NCBI RefSeq assembly: GCF_003363135.1
Contig: NZ_QRBB01000001.1
Coordinates: 1,710,501 to 1,774,500 of the forward strand
DNA: 64,000 nucleotides
Direction of reading: 5' to 3'
Source: Alteriqipengyuania lutimaris
GTDB lineage: Bacteria; Pseudomonadota; Alphaproteobacteria; Sphingomonadales; Sphingomonadaceae
Under the pieces are notes generated by a model. That model did no database searches. It was given only the letters and a program-made list of their open reading frames with translations, and was not told the DNA's origin. The translations under genes were made by a program, and so were the position numbers. Positions 39,497-48,451 of this stretch are shown piece by piece; positions within the stretch are counted from its first letter, which is position 1; every line of letters starts with the position of its first letter.

Positions 39497-40251
39497 TGCG
39501 CCGCCTCCCGCGCCATCACGGCCAGCTGGGCATCGGTGCGCGCGGTGACCTCGCCAATCACGATCAGCGCTGGCGAGACCACATGCTCCTCCTCGACGAG
39601 ATCGGGCAGGCCGGCGAGCAGCCCGCGCAGCACCCGCATGTTCGGCCGCGCGCCATTCTCGATCACGGCGACGGGCATGTCGGGCGAAAGGCCGTCGGCC
39701 ATCAGCTTGTCGGCGATGTCGCCTGCGGTCTTCACGCCCATGTAGATCACCAACGTGCGACCCTTGCCGGCAAGGCCCGACCAGTTCTGATCGCTCAGTC
39801 CCTTGCACTGGCCCGCCACGAAGCTGACGATGCTGGAGGCGTCGCGGTGGGTCAGCGCGATCTGCGCCGCCGCCGCCGCACCGTTGGCCGCGCTGATGCC
39901 GGGCACGATCTCGACCGCCACGCCATGCGCACGCGCAGCCTCGGCCTCTTCGCCGCCGCGCCCGAAGATCAGCGGGTCGCCGCCCTTCAGACGCACGGGC
40001 GAACGCCCGGCCTTCGCTTCGCGCACCAGCAGGGCGTTGATGTCTTCCTGCGGGAGCGTGTGCCTGGAGCGCTGTTTCGCGACCGACACGAGCGTCGCGT
40101 CGGGCCGCGCCAGCGCGAGGATCGCGGGATCGACCAGACCGTCGTGGACGATCAGCTCGGCATGTTCGATCAGCCGCGCGGCGCGCAGCGTGAGGAGGTC
40201 GGGATCGCCGGGGCCTGCGCCCACGAGGTAGATGGTGCCTGTCTTCGCCAT
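39493..40251 (-). CDS. cobA: Uroporphyrinogen-III C-methyltransferase (SUMT)
   Basis: Uses two AdoMet to make precorrin-2, the precursor of sirohaem needed by CysI. The N-terminal VGAGPGDPDLLTLRA, GGDPLIFGRGGEE and PGISAANGAAAAAQIALTHRD are the SUMT motifs. 252 residues is the single-domain form (no CysG dehydrogenase/chelatase part; that activity must be encoded elsewhere). First gene of the operon. Confidence 0.94.
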   Translation of the reverse strand: MAKTGTIYLVGAGPGDPDLLTLRAARLIEHAELIVHDGLVDPAILALARPDATLVSVAKQRSRHTLPQEDINALLVREAKAGRSPVRLKGGDPLIFGRGGEEAEAARAHGVAVEIVPGISAANGAAAAAQIALTHRDASSIVSFVAGQCKGLSDQNWSGLAGKGRTLVIYMGVKTAGDIADKLMADGLSPDMPVAVIENGARPNMRVLRGLLAGLPDLVEEEHVVSPALIVIGEVTARTDAQLAVMAREAAQ

Positions 40252-40313
40252 GCGTAGCTACATGGCGGGACCGGCCGGGACGCGCGAACGAGAATGGGTT
40301 CGCGCGGGGCTAG

Positions 40314-41507
40314 CTATTCTTTAGCGGCCGGTTTCTCTTTGGCGGAGGGCTTCGCTTTGGTGCCGCTGCGCTTCTGCTCCAGCGCGGCGATCAGCTGGTC
40401 GAGCCCCTCGGCGCTGCGCAGGTTGATGTCGCGCTGCGGGAAGGGAATCTCCACCTCGTGTTCCTGGAACAGGTGCCACAGCTTCTTGAGCACCTCGCTC
40501 TTCACGTTGCCGGTCCCCGCCTCGGGGTCGGTGATCCACACGTGGATGATGAAATTGACCGAGCTGTCGCCATAGCCGTCCAGCCACACGGTCGGCGGGG
40601 GCGACTTGAGCACGCGGCCGCACGAGAGCGCGGCTTCCAGCATCAGTTCCTCCGCCTGGTCGATATCGGCGTGGTAGGAAATGCCGACCGGCACCTGCAT
40701 GCGCACGTTGCGGCTGGAATAGGACCAGTTTTCGACCTGATTGATCATCAGGTTCTCGTTCGGGATCAGGTATTCCTTCTGGTCGCGCGTGGTGATCGAC
40801 ACCGCGCGAATGCCGATCTTGCGGATCTGGCCGAAGGTGGAAACGCCCGCCTGGTCGGCGATCGCGATGACGTCGCCCGGCTTGATCGACTTGTCCATCA
40901 GCAGGATGATCCCCGCGATCAGGTTGCCGAAGGTCTTCTGCAACCCGAAACCGATCGCGAGGCCGAAGGCACCGGAGAAGACCGCGAGCGCGGTCAGGTC
41001 GATCCCCAGCAGGTCGATCCCGATGAAGAAGGCCATGCCCCACACGACGATGGTGACGATCTTCTCGGCCAGCAGCCGCCGCGTCTGGTCGAGCCGGGTG
41101 GCGCGTGCGAGCGCCGCATGGGCCAGCCTGCTGCCGAAGAAGGCGAAGGCGAATACGCCGGCCACCACCGCGAGGAACACGACGCCGTCGAGCACGGAGA
41201 TGTGGGTCGATCCGATATTGATCGCCATCGAGTCCATCTGGTCGAGCACGCTGCCCACCGTCTGGCTCTGCTCGCCCACCGCTTCGCGCAACTCGTCCGC
41301 CGCCTTCACGCTGTCGGTCGGCGAAGCCTCGGGAGTGGGCGCAGCGGCCGTTGCGGGGGACGAGCCGTCGGATGGCACCGGTTGCAGGATCACCTGCTCG
41401 CCCGCCTGCAGCGCCTCCCCGGTGGGTTCGGGTGTGGGGCTCGCCTCTCCTTGCGGATTGAGCACCGCGTCGGTGGCGGCGTTGGGGCCGAGGGTTGCGC
41501 TGGACAT
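40314..41507 (-). CDS. MscS-family mechanosensitive channel
   Basis: 397 residues. A disordered Pro/Ser-rich N-terminus (about 1-95) precedes three hydrophobic segments (about 110-205) and the MscS pore helix AVFSGAFGLAIGFGLQKTFGN. The beta domain shows KPGDVIAIADQAGV and IPNENLMINQVENWSYS. The C-terminal tail is Lys/Ala-rich. It protects against hypo-osmotic shock from the inner membrane. Its start is one base from the stop of the lyase gene upstream. Confidence 0.9.
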   Translation of the reverse strand: MSSATLGPNAATDAVLNPQGEASPTPEPTGEALQAGEQVILQPVPSDGSSPATAAAPTPEASPTDSVKAADELREAVGEQSQTVGSVLDQMDSMAINIGSTHISVLDGVVFLAVVAGVFAFAFFGSRLAHAALARATRLDQTRRLLAEKIVTIVVWGMAFFIGIDLLGIDLTALAVFSGAFGLAIGFGLQKTFGNLIAGIILLMDKSIKPGDVIAIADQAGVSTFGQIRKIGIRAVSITTRDQKEYLIPNENLMINQVENWSYSSRNVRMQVPVGISYHADIDQAEELMLEAALSCGRVLKSPPPTVWLDGYGDSSVNFIIHVWITDPEAGTGNVKSEVLKKLWHLFQEHEVEIPFPQRDINLRSAEGLDQLIAALEQKRSGTKAKPSAKEKPAAKE

Positions 41508-42760
41508 CAGCTATGCTTGATCGCGGCGAAGGCGCGGTCAAGGTCGGCGATGAGGTCATCCGCATCTTCGAGCCCGATGGCGAGGCGGACACCCAGATGA
41601 TCTTCCTCGCGCCAGCCGGACTTCGGCCACGCGCTCGCGCTGCGAATCCGCGCGGCGTCGAAGGGCAGGGCGAGGCTTTCGAACCCGCCCCAGCTATAGC
41701 CGATGCCGAACAGGTCGAGGCTGTCGACGAAGGCCGCGCGCTGATCGCTGGTGTGACCGGCGAGGACGAAGCTGAACAATCCGCAGCCGCCGGTGAAGTC
41801 GCGCGTCCACAAATCGTGGCCGGGCGAGCCTTCGAGCATGGGGCACAGCACATGCGCCACTTCGGTGCGTTTATGCAGCCATTGTGCAACCTTGAGCGCG
41901 CTCTCGCTGCTTTTGTGCAGCCTTAAAGGCACGGTCCGCAGGCCCCGCGAAACCAGCGCCGCATCGTCGGGCGAGACGCACTGGCCGAGGCTCTGCGCGG
42001 TATGGCGCAGCTTCGCGTAGTATTTCGCATTCGCGCTCGCCGCGCCCATCATGACGTCCGAATGCCCGCCCGCATGCTTGGTGAGTGCGGTGATCGTGAT
42101 GTCGCAGCCATGCTCAAGCGCCGGGAAGCCGAGCCCGGTCGCCCAGGTATTGTCCACGAGGACACTCGCGGCATGATCGCGCGCGATTGCCGCCAACGAG
42201 GGAATGTCGGGCACTTCCATCGTCAGGCTGCCCGGCGTCTCGAGCATGACCGCGCTGGTCCGCTCGTCGAAGAGCGCGGCGAAGGCATCGTGATCGGCAG
42301 GATCGAAGAACCGCGCCTCGACACCCCAGCGCTTGAGCAGGCCCGATGCAATCGCGCGCGTGGGTTCGTAGACATTGTCCTGCACCAGCAGCACGTCCCC
42401 GGGCTCGAGCACGCTCATCAGCGCGCCCGCCAGCGCGGCGGTGCCGCTGGGGTAGAGCATCGTGCCATCGGCGCCCGGTTCCAGCTGCGTCAGCGCCTCG
42501 GCCAGCGCCCATTGCGTCGGCGCGCCGCGGCGGCCGTAGTGGAAATGCCCGTCCTCGTTGTGCGCGAGCGATGCGATCCGGTCGCCCTCGGTGGCGTAGA
42601 GATGCGTGCTGGCGCGCCAGACCGGGGGATTGACCACCGGGCCGGTCCACTCCTCGCGCCGCCCGGCGAGCACGGCGCGGGTGGACGGGGCAACGGGCTT
42701 GTCGCTCTTGCTCAGCGGGGGGCTCCGGTTTCCTTGGGGGTTTCGGGGTCTGCGCCCCAT
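41507..42760 (-). CDS. metC: Cystathionine beta-lyase (PLP, Cys/Met metabolism family)
   Basis: Cleaves cystathionine to homocysteine. The PLP Lys is in ITALTKHAGGHSDVMMG. YPSGTAALAGAL and GGFESLALP are family motifs. The start is uncertain: ATG 42760 overlaps sseA by 49 nt, while the similarity to family N-termini begins near a CTG at 42715, which overlaps the sseA stop as CTGA, and a GTG lies a little further down. About 400 residues is usual. Methionine gamma-lyase activity is a possible alternative. Confidence 0.85.
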   Translation of the reverse strand: MGRRPRNPQGNRSPPLSKSDKPVAPSTRAVLAGRREEWTGPVVNPPVWRASTHLYATEGDRIASLAHNEDGHFHYGRRGAPTQWALAEALTQLEPGADGTMLYPSGTAALAGALMSVLEPGDVLLVQDNVYEPTRAIASGLLKRWGVEARFFDPADHDAFAALFDERTSAVMLETPGSLTMEVPDIPSLAAIARDHAASVLVDNTWATGLGFPALEHGCDITITALTKHAGGHSDVMMGAASANAKYYAKLRHTAQSLGQCVSPDDAALVSRGLRTVPLRLHKSSESALKVAQWLHKRTEVAHVLCPMLEGSPGHDLWTRDFTGGCGLFSFVLAGHTSDQRAAFVDSLDLFGIGYSWGGFESLALPFDAARIRSASAWPKSGWREEDHLGVRLAIGLEDADDLIADLDRAFAAIKHS

Positions 42761-43560
42761 TCGCTCCAGCTGCCATCGTAAAGCGCTGTGCTTGGCGCGC
42801 CGAGGAGCCGCAGCGCGAACAGCAGGACCGAGGCGGTCACGCCGCTGCCGCAAGTGGTGACGATGGGCCGGTCGAGATCGATGCCCGCCCGTTCGAACAG
42901 CGCGCGCAGTTCGTCGGGTTCGCGAAAGGTGCCGTCGTCGTTCAGGACGTCGCGGAAGAACAGGTGGCGCGCGCCCGGGATATGGCCGCCGGGGAGGTCG
43001 TGGACCGTGTCTTGCGTCGTGCCGGTGAAGCGGTCCGCGTCGCGCGCATCGATCACCTGTTCGCCGCCGCTATCGAGGTTGGCGAGCATTGCGGACTTGT
43101 CGCGGATATCGGTCATGCGGACGGCGGTTGCGGGCCGATCGGCTGGGTTGGTCGCGGGCATGCCCGCCTCGAGCGGGCGATCCTCGGCCCGCCACTTCGC
43201 CAGTCCGCCGTCGAGCACCGCGATATTGGCCAGCCCTGCAAGGTCGAGCAGTACCCACGCGCGCGCCGCGCTGCGCAGCATCGAATCGTCGTAAAGCACG
43301 ATGCGGGTTTGCGGACCGACGCCGCGCTCCCCCAGCCAACGGGCGATGCGCTGTCCGTCGGGCACCTTGCCGGGCAGGGCGGATTGGGGATCGTGCAGGC
43401 CCGCCAGATCGAGGAATCGTGCACCGGGAATATGTGCCGCCTCGAACTCGGCACGCGCATCGCGCTGAGCATTCGGCAGGTGCAGCGACGCATCGAGTAC
43501 GGCGAGGTCGGGAGCCTCGAGCTCCGCCGCGAGCCAGCCGGTCGATACGAGCATGTCCAT
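42712..43560 (-). CDS. sseA: 3-mercaptopyruvate sulfurtransferase
   Basis: Two tandem rhodanese domains, 282 residues. The active Cys is in the second domain, CGSGVT, the mercaptopyruvate-type loop rather than CRKGVT of thiosulfate sulfurtransferases. GGHIPGARHLFF and HIPGARFLDLAG are the paired domain marks. Start ATG 43560 (MDMLVSTGWLAAEL) matches family starts; earlier codons look non-coding. It transfers sulfur from mercaptopyruvate and fits the neighbouring sulfur genes. Confidence 0.9.
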   Translation of the reverse strand: MDMLVSTGWLAAELEAPDLAVLDASLHLPNAQRDARAEFEAAHIPGARFLDLAGLHDPQSALPGKVPDGQRIARWLGERGVGPQTRIVLYDDSMLRSAARAWVLLDLAGLANIAVLDGGLAKWRAEDRPLEAGMPATNPADRPATAVRMTDIRDKSAMLANLDSGGEQVIDARDADRFTGTTQDTVHDLPGGHIPGARHLFFRDVLNDDGTFREPDELRALFERAGIDLDRPIVTTCGSGVTASVLLFALRLLGAPSTALYDGSWSEWGADPETPKETGAPR

Positions 43561-43630
43561 GGCGAGGTCGTCTAACCGGGAAGCCCCGCCCTTGTCGAGC
43601 GCAGCACCGCAGCACGCCGGGCCGGTCGGG

Positions 43631-44857
43631 TCACGCAAGCGCGCGGGTGGTCAGCTGTGCATAGCTGCGCGGAGGCTCGTCGAGCCGGAAGGGGGTGGGG
43701 CGAGAGCCCTTCTGCGGATTTCGCGTGCCGATGACATAGGTATAGGCGCGGGGGTCGAGGTTAGCAGCGCGCAGCGTAAGCCGCAGCAGCGGGACGAAGA
43801 CCGGAACCGAACCCTGCCGGATCGCGCGGACTTCGCGCAGCGGCAGGCGCAGTTCGCCCTGAAGGACGGTGCGCTGCCCCGGGTCGAGGCGGGAAACGGT
43901 GTGCAGTTCGGGCAGGACCTGGCTCGTGTCGGCCAGTTGCTGCTCGGCAGGTACCCGGCCATGCGCGGTGGTCACATCGCCCTGGACCTCGATCAGATCG
44001 ATCGGCGCGCGCCCGCGGTTGACGAGGCTGAGGCGGTAGGAGATCGAGGCGTTCATCACGCTGCGGTTGAGCGTCACGGCATGAGCCTCGACTTCGAGCG
44101 ACCCGGCGTCGGGCTGGGGGGCGGGTGTCCCGCTGGTCGCCTCGTGCGAAGGCGGCGCGGACAGTGCGGAAGGCGCGGAGTGGGCCCGCGAGGTCTTGCG
44201 GCGCATCCGCATCGCGATCGCGCCAGCAAGCGCGAGCAGCGCGGCGAGCGCGCCTGCCAGCCAGAGCCAGGGCAAGCCGCCCTCGGTCTGCTCCACCGCT
44301 TCGGCCTCGCGGATCGTGGTTTCGTCGGCGGTGGAAGAGCTCGGCAGCGGCTGGGTATCCGGCTGGGCCGCGTCGCTTGGGCCCGTCTCCGCCGTGCCCG
44401 TGCCCGTTTGAGCACCCGTATCATCTGCGCTGGTCGCAGCCTCGGTCGCGTTCCGGTCCGCAGCAGCGCCGGGGGCAGTGCCCGCCGTCTGGCTCGCATT
44501 GCGCGACGGCTGGCCCGAGCCGCCCAGCATCTCGCGGGTGGATACCGAGCGATCGCTGGCGGGCAGCGAACGGTCCGAGGCGGTCGGGGAAGGCGGCGCC
44601 GATGGTGTCGCACGCGGGCTTGCGGCAGGGCTGGGCGTGCCCGTTCGCGTGGCCCGCGGCGTGGGGCTGGCCGTCGGGGTTGCGATGATGCGCGGCGAGC
44701 TGAACCGGTCGCCTTCGAGATCGGTTGGGCCTTCGACCTCGGAATCGGGGGCCGGCGTCGCCTCCGGGTCGGGGGGCAGCCGGAAATCGGTGACCGGCTG
44801 GGCCGAGGCACCGACGGCGCCGAGCAGCAGCGCGACAGAAAGAAGGGGCAAACGCAT
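43631..44857 (-). CDS. Hypothetical membrane protein with low-complexity ectodomain
   Basis: 408 residues. A signal peptide (LPLLSVALLLGAVGASAQ) is followed by a long Ser/Thr/Pro/Ala-rich region (about 30-190), one transmembrane helix (about 195-215, WLWLAGALAALLALAGAIAM) with a basic stop, then a cytoplasmic beta-rich domain (about 245-400) with LVNRGRAPIDLIEVQGDV. The plan resembles conserved sphingomonad proteins of unknown function. It overlaps no other gene. Confidence 0.65.
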   Translation of the reverse strand: MRLPLLSVALLLGAVGASAQPVTDFRLPPDPEATPAPDSEVEGPTDLEGDRFSSPRIIATPTASPTPRATRTGTPSPAASPRATPSAPPSPTASDRSLPASDRSVSTREMLGGSGQPSRNASQTAGTAPGAAADRNATEAATSADDTGAQTGTGTAETGPSDAAQPDTQPLPSSSTADETTIREAEAVEQTEGGLPWLWLAGALAALLALAGAIAMRMRRKTSRAHSAPSALSAPPSHEATSGTPAPQPDAGSLEVEAHAVTLNRSVMNASISYRLSLVNRGRAPIDLIEVQGDVTTAHGRVPAEQQLADTSQVLPELHTVSRLDPGQRTVLQGELRLPLREVRAIRQGSVPVFVPLLRLTLRAANLDPRAYTYVIGTRNPQKGSRPTPFRLDEPPRSYAQLTTRALA

Positions 44858-45018
44858 CGGGTCGACTTACGAAAAAGGGCCGGGCGCTTCGCATCCGGCG
44901 GGGGTTGTGCGGGGTTGGTCCTGCCTTGCACGGGGCAGGATGGCGCTGAATAGTGTGTGAATCGCGCGCGTGCAAAGGCTCGCTTGTGTCGCACGCGCGA
45001 TAAAGGCACAGACGCGGC

Positions 45019-45498
45019 ATGAGCGACACACCCGACCAAGAGGCTGCCGCCGGGGCCCCGCGCTTCCTCGGCCAGTCGAGCCCGCTGCCCGCCTCGCCCC
45101 AGGAGGCCGCGCTCGACTACGTGCCCAATCCGCGCACCGGCTCGCTGTACACCGTGCGCTTTTCCGCGCCCGAGTTCACTTCGCTGTGCCCGGTGACGGG
45201 CCAGCCCGACTTCGCGCATCTGGTGATCGACTACGCGCCGGGCGAAACGATCGTGGAATCGAAAAGCCTCAAGCTGTTCCTCGGCTCTTTCCGCAACCAT
45301 TGCGGGTTTCACGAGGATGTGACGGTGGGCATCGGCCAGCGCCTGTTCGACGAGATGGCGCCGAAATGGCTCCGGATCGGCGGCTACTGGTATCCGCGCG
45401 GCGGCATTCCGATCGACGTCTTCTGGCAGAGCGGCCCGGTCCCCGAGGGGCTGTGGGTGCCCGAGCAGGGCGTGCAGAACTATCGCGGGCGCGGGTAG
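45019..45498 (+). CDS. queF: NADPH-dependent preQ0 reductase QueF
   Basis: Reduces 7-cyano-7-deazaguanine to preQ1 in queuosine biosynthesis. The nucleophilic Cys is in [11 protein letters not shown], with the Asp of [11 protein letters not shown]. The NADPH-binding motif [15 protein letters not shown] and FHEDV follow. 159 residues is the short unimodular type. No other que gene is adjacent, and no preQ1 riboswitch is apparent upstream. Confidence 0.95.
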   Translation: MSDTPDQEAAAGAPRFLGQSSPLPASPQEAALDYVPNPRTGSLYTVRFSAPEFTSLCPVTGQPDFAHLVIDYAPGETIVESKSLKLFLGSFRNHCGFHEDVTVGIGQRLFDEMAPKWLRIGGYWYPRGGIPIDVFWQSGPVPEGLWVPEQGVQNYRGRG

Positions 45499-45524
45499 GC
45501 AGAGAGCACCCGCCATTCGGCGCG

Positions 45525-46286
45525 CTATTTCTTGACCCGCCACTCGCGCGCGTAGGTCGATACCTCGTTGTATTTGCGCCGCGCGGCCTCGTTCTGCTCG
45601 GCGCGCTCGTCCTCGCTCGAGGCGCGGGCCTGCCCTTCCTTGATCAGCGCATCGCGGCGGATCGGGACGATCTGCGCGATCGGCGTGCCTGCGGGCAGCA
45701 CATGCTCGCCCAGCGGGCCGGTCCACAGGAAGGGCATGTTCACCGTCGTGTCGAAACGATCGCAGTCGACGAGGCCGGAAAAGGTCGTGAAGGGCAGGTC
45801 GGGGCGGTTGAGCGGTTGCATGAACAGCGCCGAATAGCCTTCGGGCACCTTGATCCGCCATGGATTGACGAACTTCAGCGGCATCGCCGCCTCGAAAGGC
45901 GCGTTCGGCGCACCGATCTGGCCTGGATGATGCTGGTCGATCGGGGCAAAGGCGACGTTTTCGGCCCACCCGAGCCCGATCGACACGCGATCCTCGGGCA
46001 CGTGCAGCAGGACATCGTAGGGCAGGGGGATAACGAAGCCGAGCGCGAAGGCATCGGTGACGGGCAGGCACGCCTTCACCGTCAGGCCCGGCATCCCGTT
46101 GGCATCGGGCATGCCCATGTCCCTGTCGAGCCGCCGGAACCACTCGGGCGCGAAGCGGATCGCGCGCTCCGGCGCAGGAATGCGGCCGAAGAGCGCGGGA
46201 TCGCACAGGAATTCGATCTGCGGTGCATGGCCGCTCTCGCCAGCTTGCTCCGGCCCGATGTCGAAGCGCACCGTATCATCGGGCAT
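45525..46286 (-). CDS. DUF6065-like protein at the end of the peptide-export locus
   Basis: 253 residues, soluble, no signal peptide. Marks such as PLKFVNPWRIKVPEGYSALFMQPLNR and LPAGTPIAQIVPIRR suggest the DUF6065 family (from memory, not searched). The C-terminus is charged (AEQNEAARRKYNEV). It lies 41 bp after the exporter gene in the same orientation. It may act on or with the secreted peptides, but no catalytic motif is evident. Confidence 0.6.
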   Translation of the reverse strand: MPDDTVRFDIGPEQAGESGHAPQIEFLCDPALFGRIPAPERAIRFAPEWFRRLDRDMGMPDANGMPGLTVKACLPVTDAFALGFVIPLPYDVLLHVPEDRVSIGLGWAENVAFAPIDQHHPGQIGAPNAPFEAAMPLKFVNPWRIKVPEGYSALFMQPLNRPDLPFTTFSGLVDCDRFDTTVNMPFLWTGPLGEHVLPAGTPIAQIVPIRRDALIKEGQARASSEDERAEQNEAARRKYNEVSTYAREWRVKK

Positions 46287-46326
46287 CGGCTTGTCCCTCC
46301 CGCGCGTGAAATGCGACGGGCAATGC

Positions 46327-48450
46327 TTAACCGGCCGCGCCGGGTTCGTGTACCCTCAGCTGTCCTGCTTCCATCACGAGGATGCGGTCGGCTGCCTCGA
46401 TCGTTTCCTTGCGGTGGGCGATGATGACGCGGGTGATCCCCATCGCCCCGATCGCTGCGTTCACGGCGACCTCGTGCTTCGTATCGAGATGCGCGGTCCC
46501 TTCGTCCATGAACAGGATCCTGGGCGCACGGTAGAGCGCTCTTGCCAGCAGGACGCGCTGTTTCTGGCCGCCCGACAGGGTCGATCCCATATCGCCGATC
46601 AGCGATTCGTACTGCATCGGCATGCGCATCACGTCTTCGTGGATCGACGCGGCGGCAGCGGCATTGACGACTTTCTGCAGGTCCACCTCCTCGTCGAACA
46701 AGGCGATATTGTCCGCCAGCGATCCGGCAAAGAGGCTGTCTTCCTGCAGCACCGCCGCGATCTGCTGATGGAAGCTCTTGTAGCCGAAGCGGTGCAGCGG
46801 CATCCCGTCGACCAGCACCTCGCCGCCTTCCGGTTCGACGAGGCCCAGCATGATCTTGAGCAAGGTCGACTTGCCGCCGCCCGATGGCCCGGTGATGGCG
46901 ACATGCTCGCCCGCCTCGATCACCATGTTGACGCCCTGCAGCACCAGCGGATCGCTCGGCGAATAGCGGTAGTGAATATCGCGCAGTTCGATCTTGCCGG
47001 TCAGCTCCGTATGCGTTTTCGCCGCGACGGTGAAACTGCGATCCTCGTCCGACAGCGCGATATCGGACAGGCGCTCCAGATGCAGGCCCAGCATCTTGAA
47101 CTGGATCGCCTGGTCGATCAGCGCTGCCGATTTGCTGATGAACTGGTTCTTGTAGGCGATATAGGCGAACACCATCCCGACGCTGAAGCCGGCCCCGTCG
47201 ATGACGAACCCGACCGCCAGCCAGATGGTCAGCACGTTCTCGATCCCGAAGATCAGCAGGTTGGCGGTCGATTGCCAGATGCCTATCCGCGCCAGCCGGA
47301 CGTCCGCATTGATCGAATCCGTCAACCGCGTCTGCCACAGCGCATGGCGCAGGGTTTCGCGGCTGAACAGGCGCAGGGTCACCATCCCCCGCAGCGTCTC
47401 GATCAGGGTGGTCTGTTCCTTGCCGCCGGTGATGATGCTGGCTTCCTGCGCCTCGCGCTGAAACGAGAAGCTCACGAACCGCGCGACGCCGTAGAGGACG
47501 AAGGCGATGACGGCGATGAAGGCGAGCAGCGTGCTGTAGTAGAACATCACCGCCAGCGTGAAGATCGCCATCACCCCGTCGACCAGCGCCGCGACCGCGC
47601 CCTGCGTCAGCAGGTTCTGGATCGGCACGACCGACTGGAAGCGCGACAGGATATCGCCCGTGTGGCGCTTCTCGAAATACTCGATCGGCAGCCGGAAAAG
47701 GCGCCGCGCGATATTCGTCGCCAGGGCATAGCCGACGCTGGTGCCTGCATTGAGCAGCACGAAGGACCGCAGCAGGCTGGCGATCACGTTGATCAGGGTG
47801 AACAGGCCGAAGCCCAGCGCAAGGACGGTCAGCAGGTCGTTGTCGAGCGCGGGCAGCGCGCTGTCGATCGCGACCTGCATGTAATAGGGCGAGGCGAGCG
47901 CGAAGGCCTGCAGCACCAGGCTGAGCAGCAGGATCTGCGCGAGAGCGCGCTTGAGCCCGGTCATGCTCTGCCACAGCTGCGACATGCGCAGCCGCTCGCG
48001 CTGGGAGCCGCGCTCGAAATCGTTGCTCGGCCTCAGTTCGAGGGCGACCCCGGTGAAATGGTCCGACACCTCCTGCAGCGGCATCCAGGTGGAGCGGCCA
48101 TCGGGGTTATGGATCAGCGCCTTGCCGCCCTTGACCGCCTCGATCACCACGTAGTGGTTCATGTCCCAGTGGAGCACGGCGGGCATGTGCAGGTTGGCGA
48201 GTTCTTCCAGCGGCAGCTTGACCGCACGCGGCGTCAGTCCGATCTGGTCGGCAAGATTGATCAGCGCGCGTAGGGGCGCACCGCGCATCGATGGTGAATA
48301 GCGGCGCCGCATCGTGCCGAGGTCGGTGTCGAGCCCGTGGTAGTTCGCGACCATGGTGAGGCTGGCGAGCCCGCATTCCGCGACTTCCGTCTGGCGGACG
48401 AGCCGCACGCGGCTGCGGGTGGTGAAGCCGAGATCCAAAGCGGTGGCCAT
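46327..48450 (-). CDS. Peptidase-containing (C39) ABC exporter
   Basis: Type I bacteriocin exporter, 707 residues. The N-terminal C39 leader peptidase has Q20, catalytic C26 (VAECGLASL), H99 (WDMNHYVV) and D117 (HNPDG), so it should be active. About six transmembrane helices follow (160-440). The ATPase has Walker A GPSGGGKST, signature LSGGQKQR and Walker B ILFMDEGTAHLD. It cleaves after double-Gly leaders and exports the core. It is encoded one base after the HlyD gene. The four precursors upstream are its likely substrates. Confidence 0.95.
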   Translation of the reverse strand: MATALDLGFTTRSRVRLVRQTEVAECGLASLTMVANYHGLDTDLGTMRRRYSPSMRGAPLRALINLADQIGLTPRAVKLPLEELANLHMPAVLHWDMNHYVVIEAVKGGKALIHNPDGRSTWMPLQEVSDHFTGVALELRPSNDFERGSQRERLRMSQLWQSMTGLKRALAQILLLSLVLQAFALASPYYMQVAIDSALPALDNDLLTVLALGFGLFTLINVIASLLRSFVLLNAGTSVGYALATNIARRLFRLPIEYFEKRHTGDILSRFQSVVPIQNLLTQGAVAALVDGVMAIFTLAVMFYYSTLLAFIAVIAFVLYGVARFVSFSFQREAQEASIITGGKEQTTLIETLRGMVTLRLFSRETLRHALWQTRLTDSINADVRLARIGIWQSTANLLIFGIENVLTIWLAVGFVIDGAGFSVGMVFAYIAYKNQFISKSAALIDQAIQFKMLGLHLERLSDIALSDEDRSFTVAAKTHTELTGKIELRDIHYRYSPSDPLVLQGVNMVIEAGEHVAITGPSGGGKSTLLKIMLGLVEPEGGEVLVDGMPLHRFGYKSFHQQIAAVLQEDSLFAGSLADNIALFDEEVDLQKVVNAAAAASIHEDVMRMPMQYESLIGDMGSTLSGGQKQRVLLARALYRAPRILFMDEGTAHLDTKHEVAVNAAIGAMGITRVIIAHRKETIEAADRILVMEAGQLRVHEPGAAG

Positions 48451-48451
48451 C

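Noticed and set aside
44980..45018. preQ1 riboswitch before queF
   Set aside because: No C-rich loop and A-rich tail pattern was seen in the short leader.
46057..48273. 738-codon open frame opposite the C39 exporter
   Set aside because: Translation is Arg/His/Gln-rich with no motif; the exporter has all catalytic and ATPase motifs.
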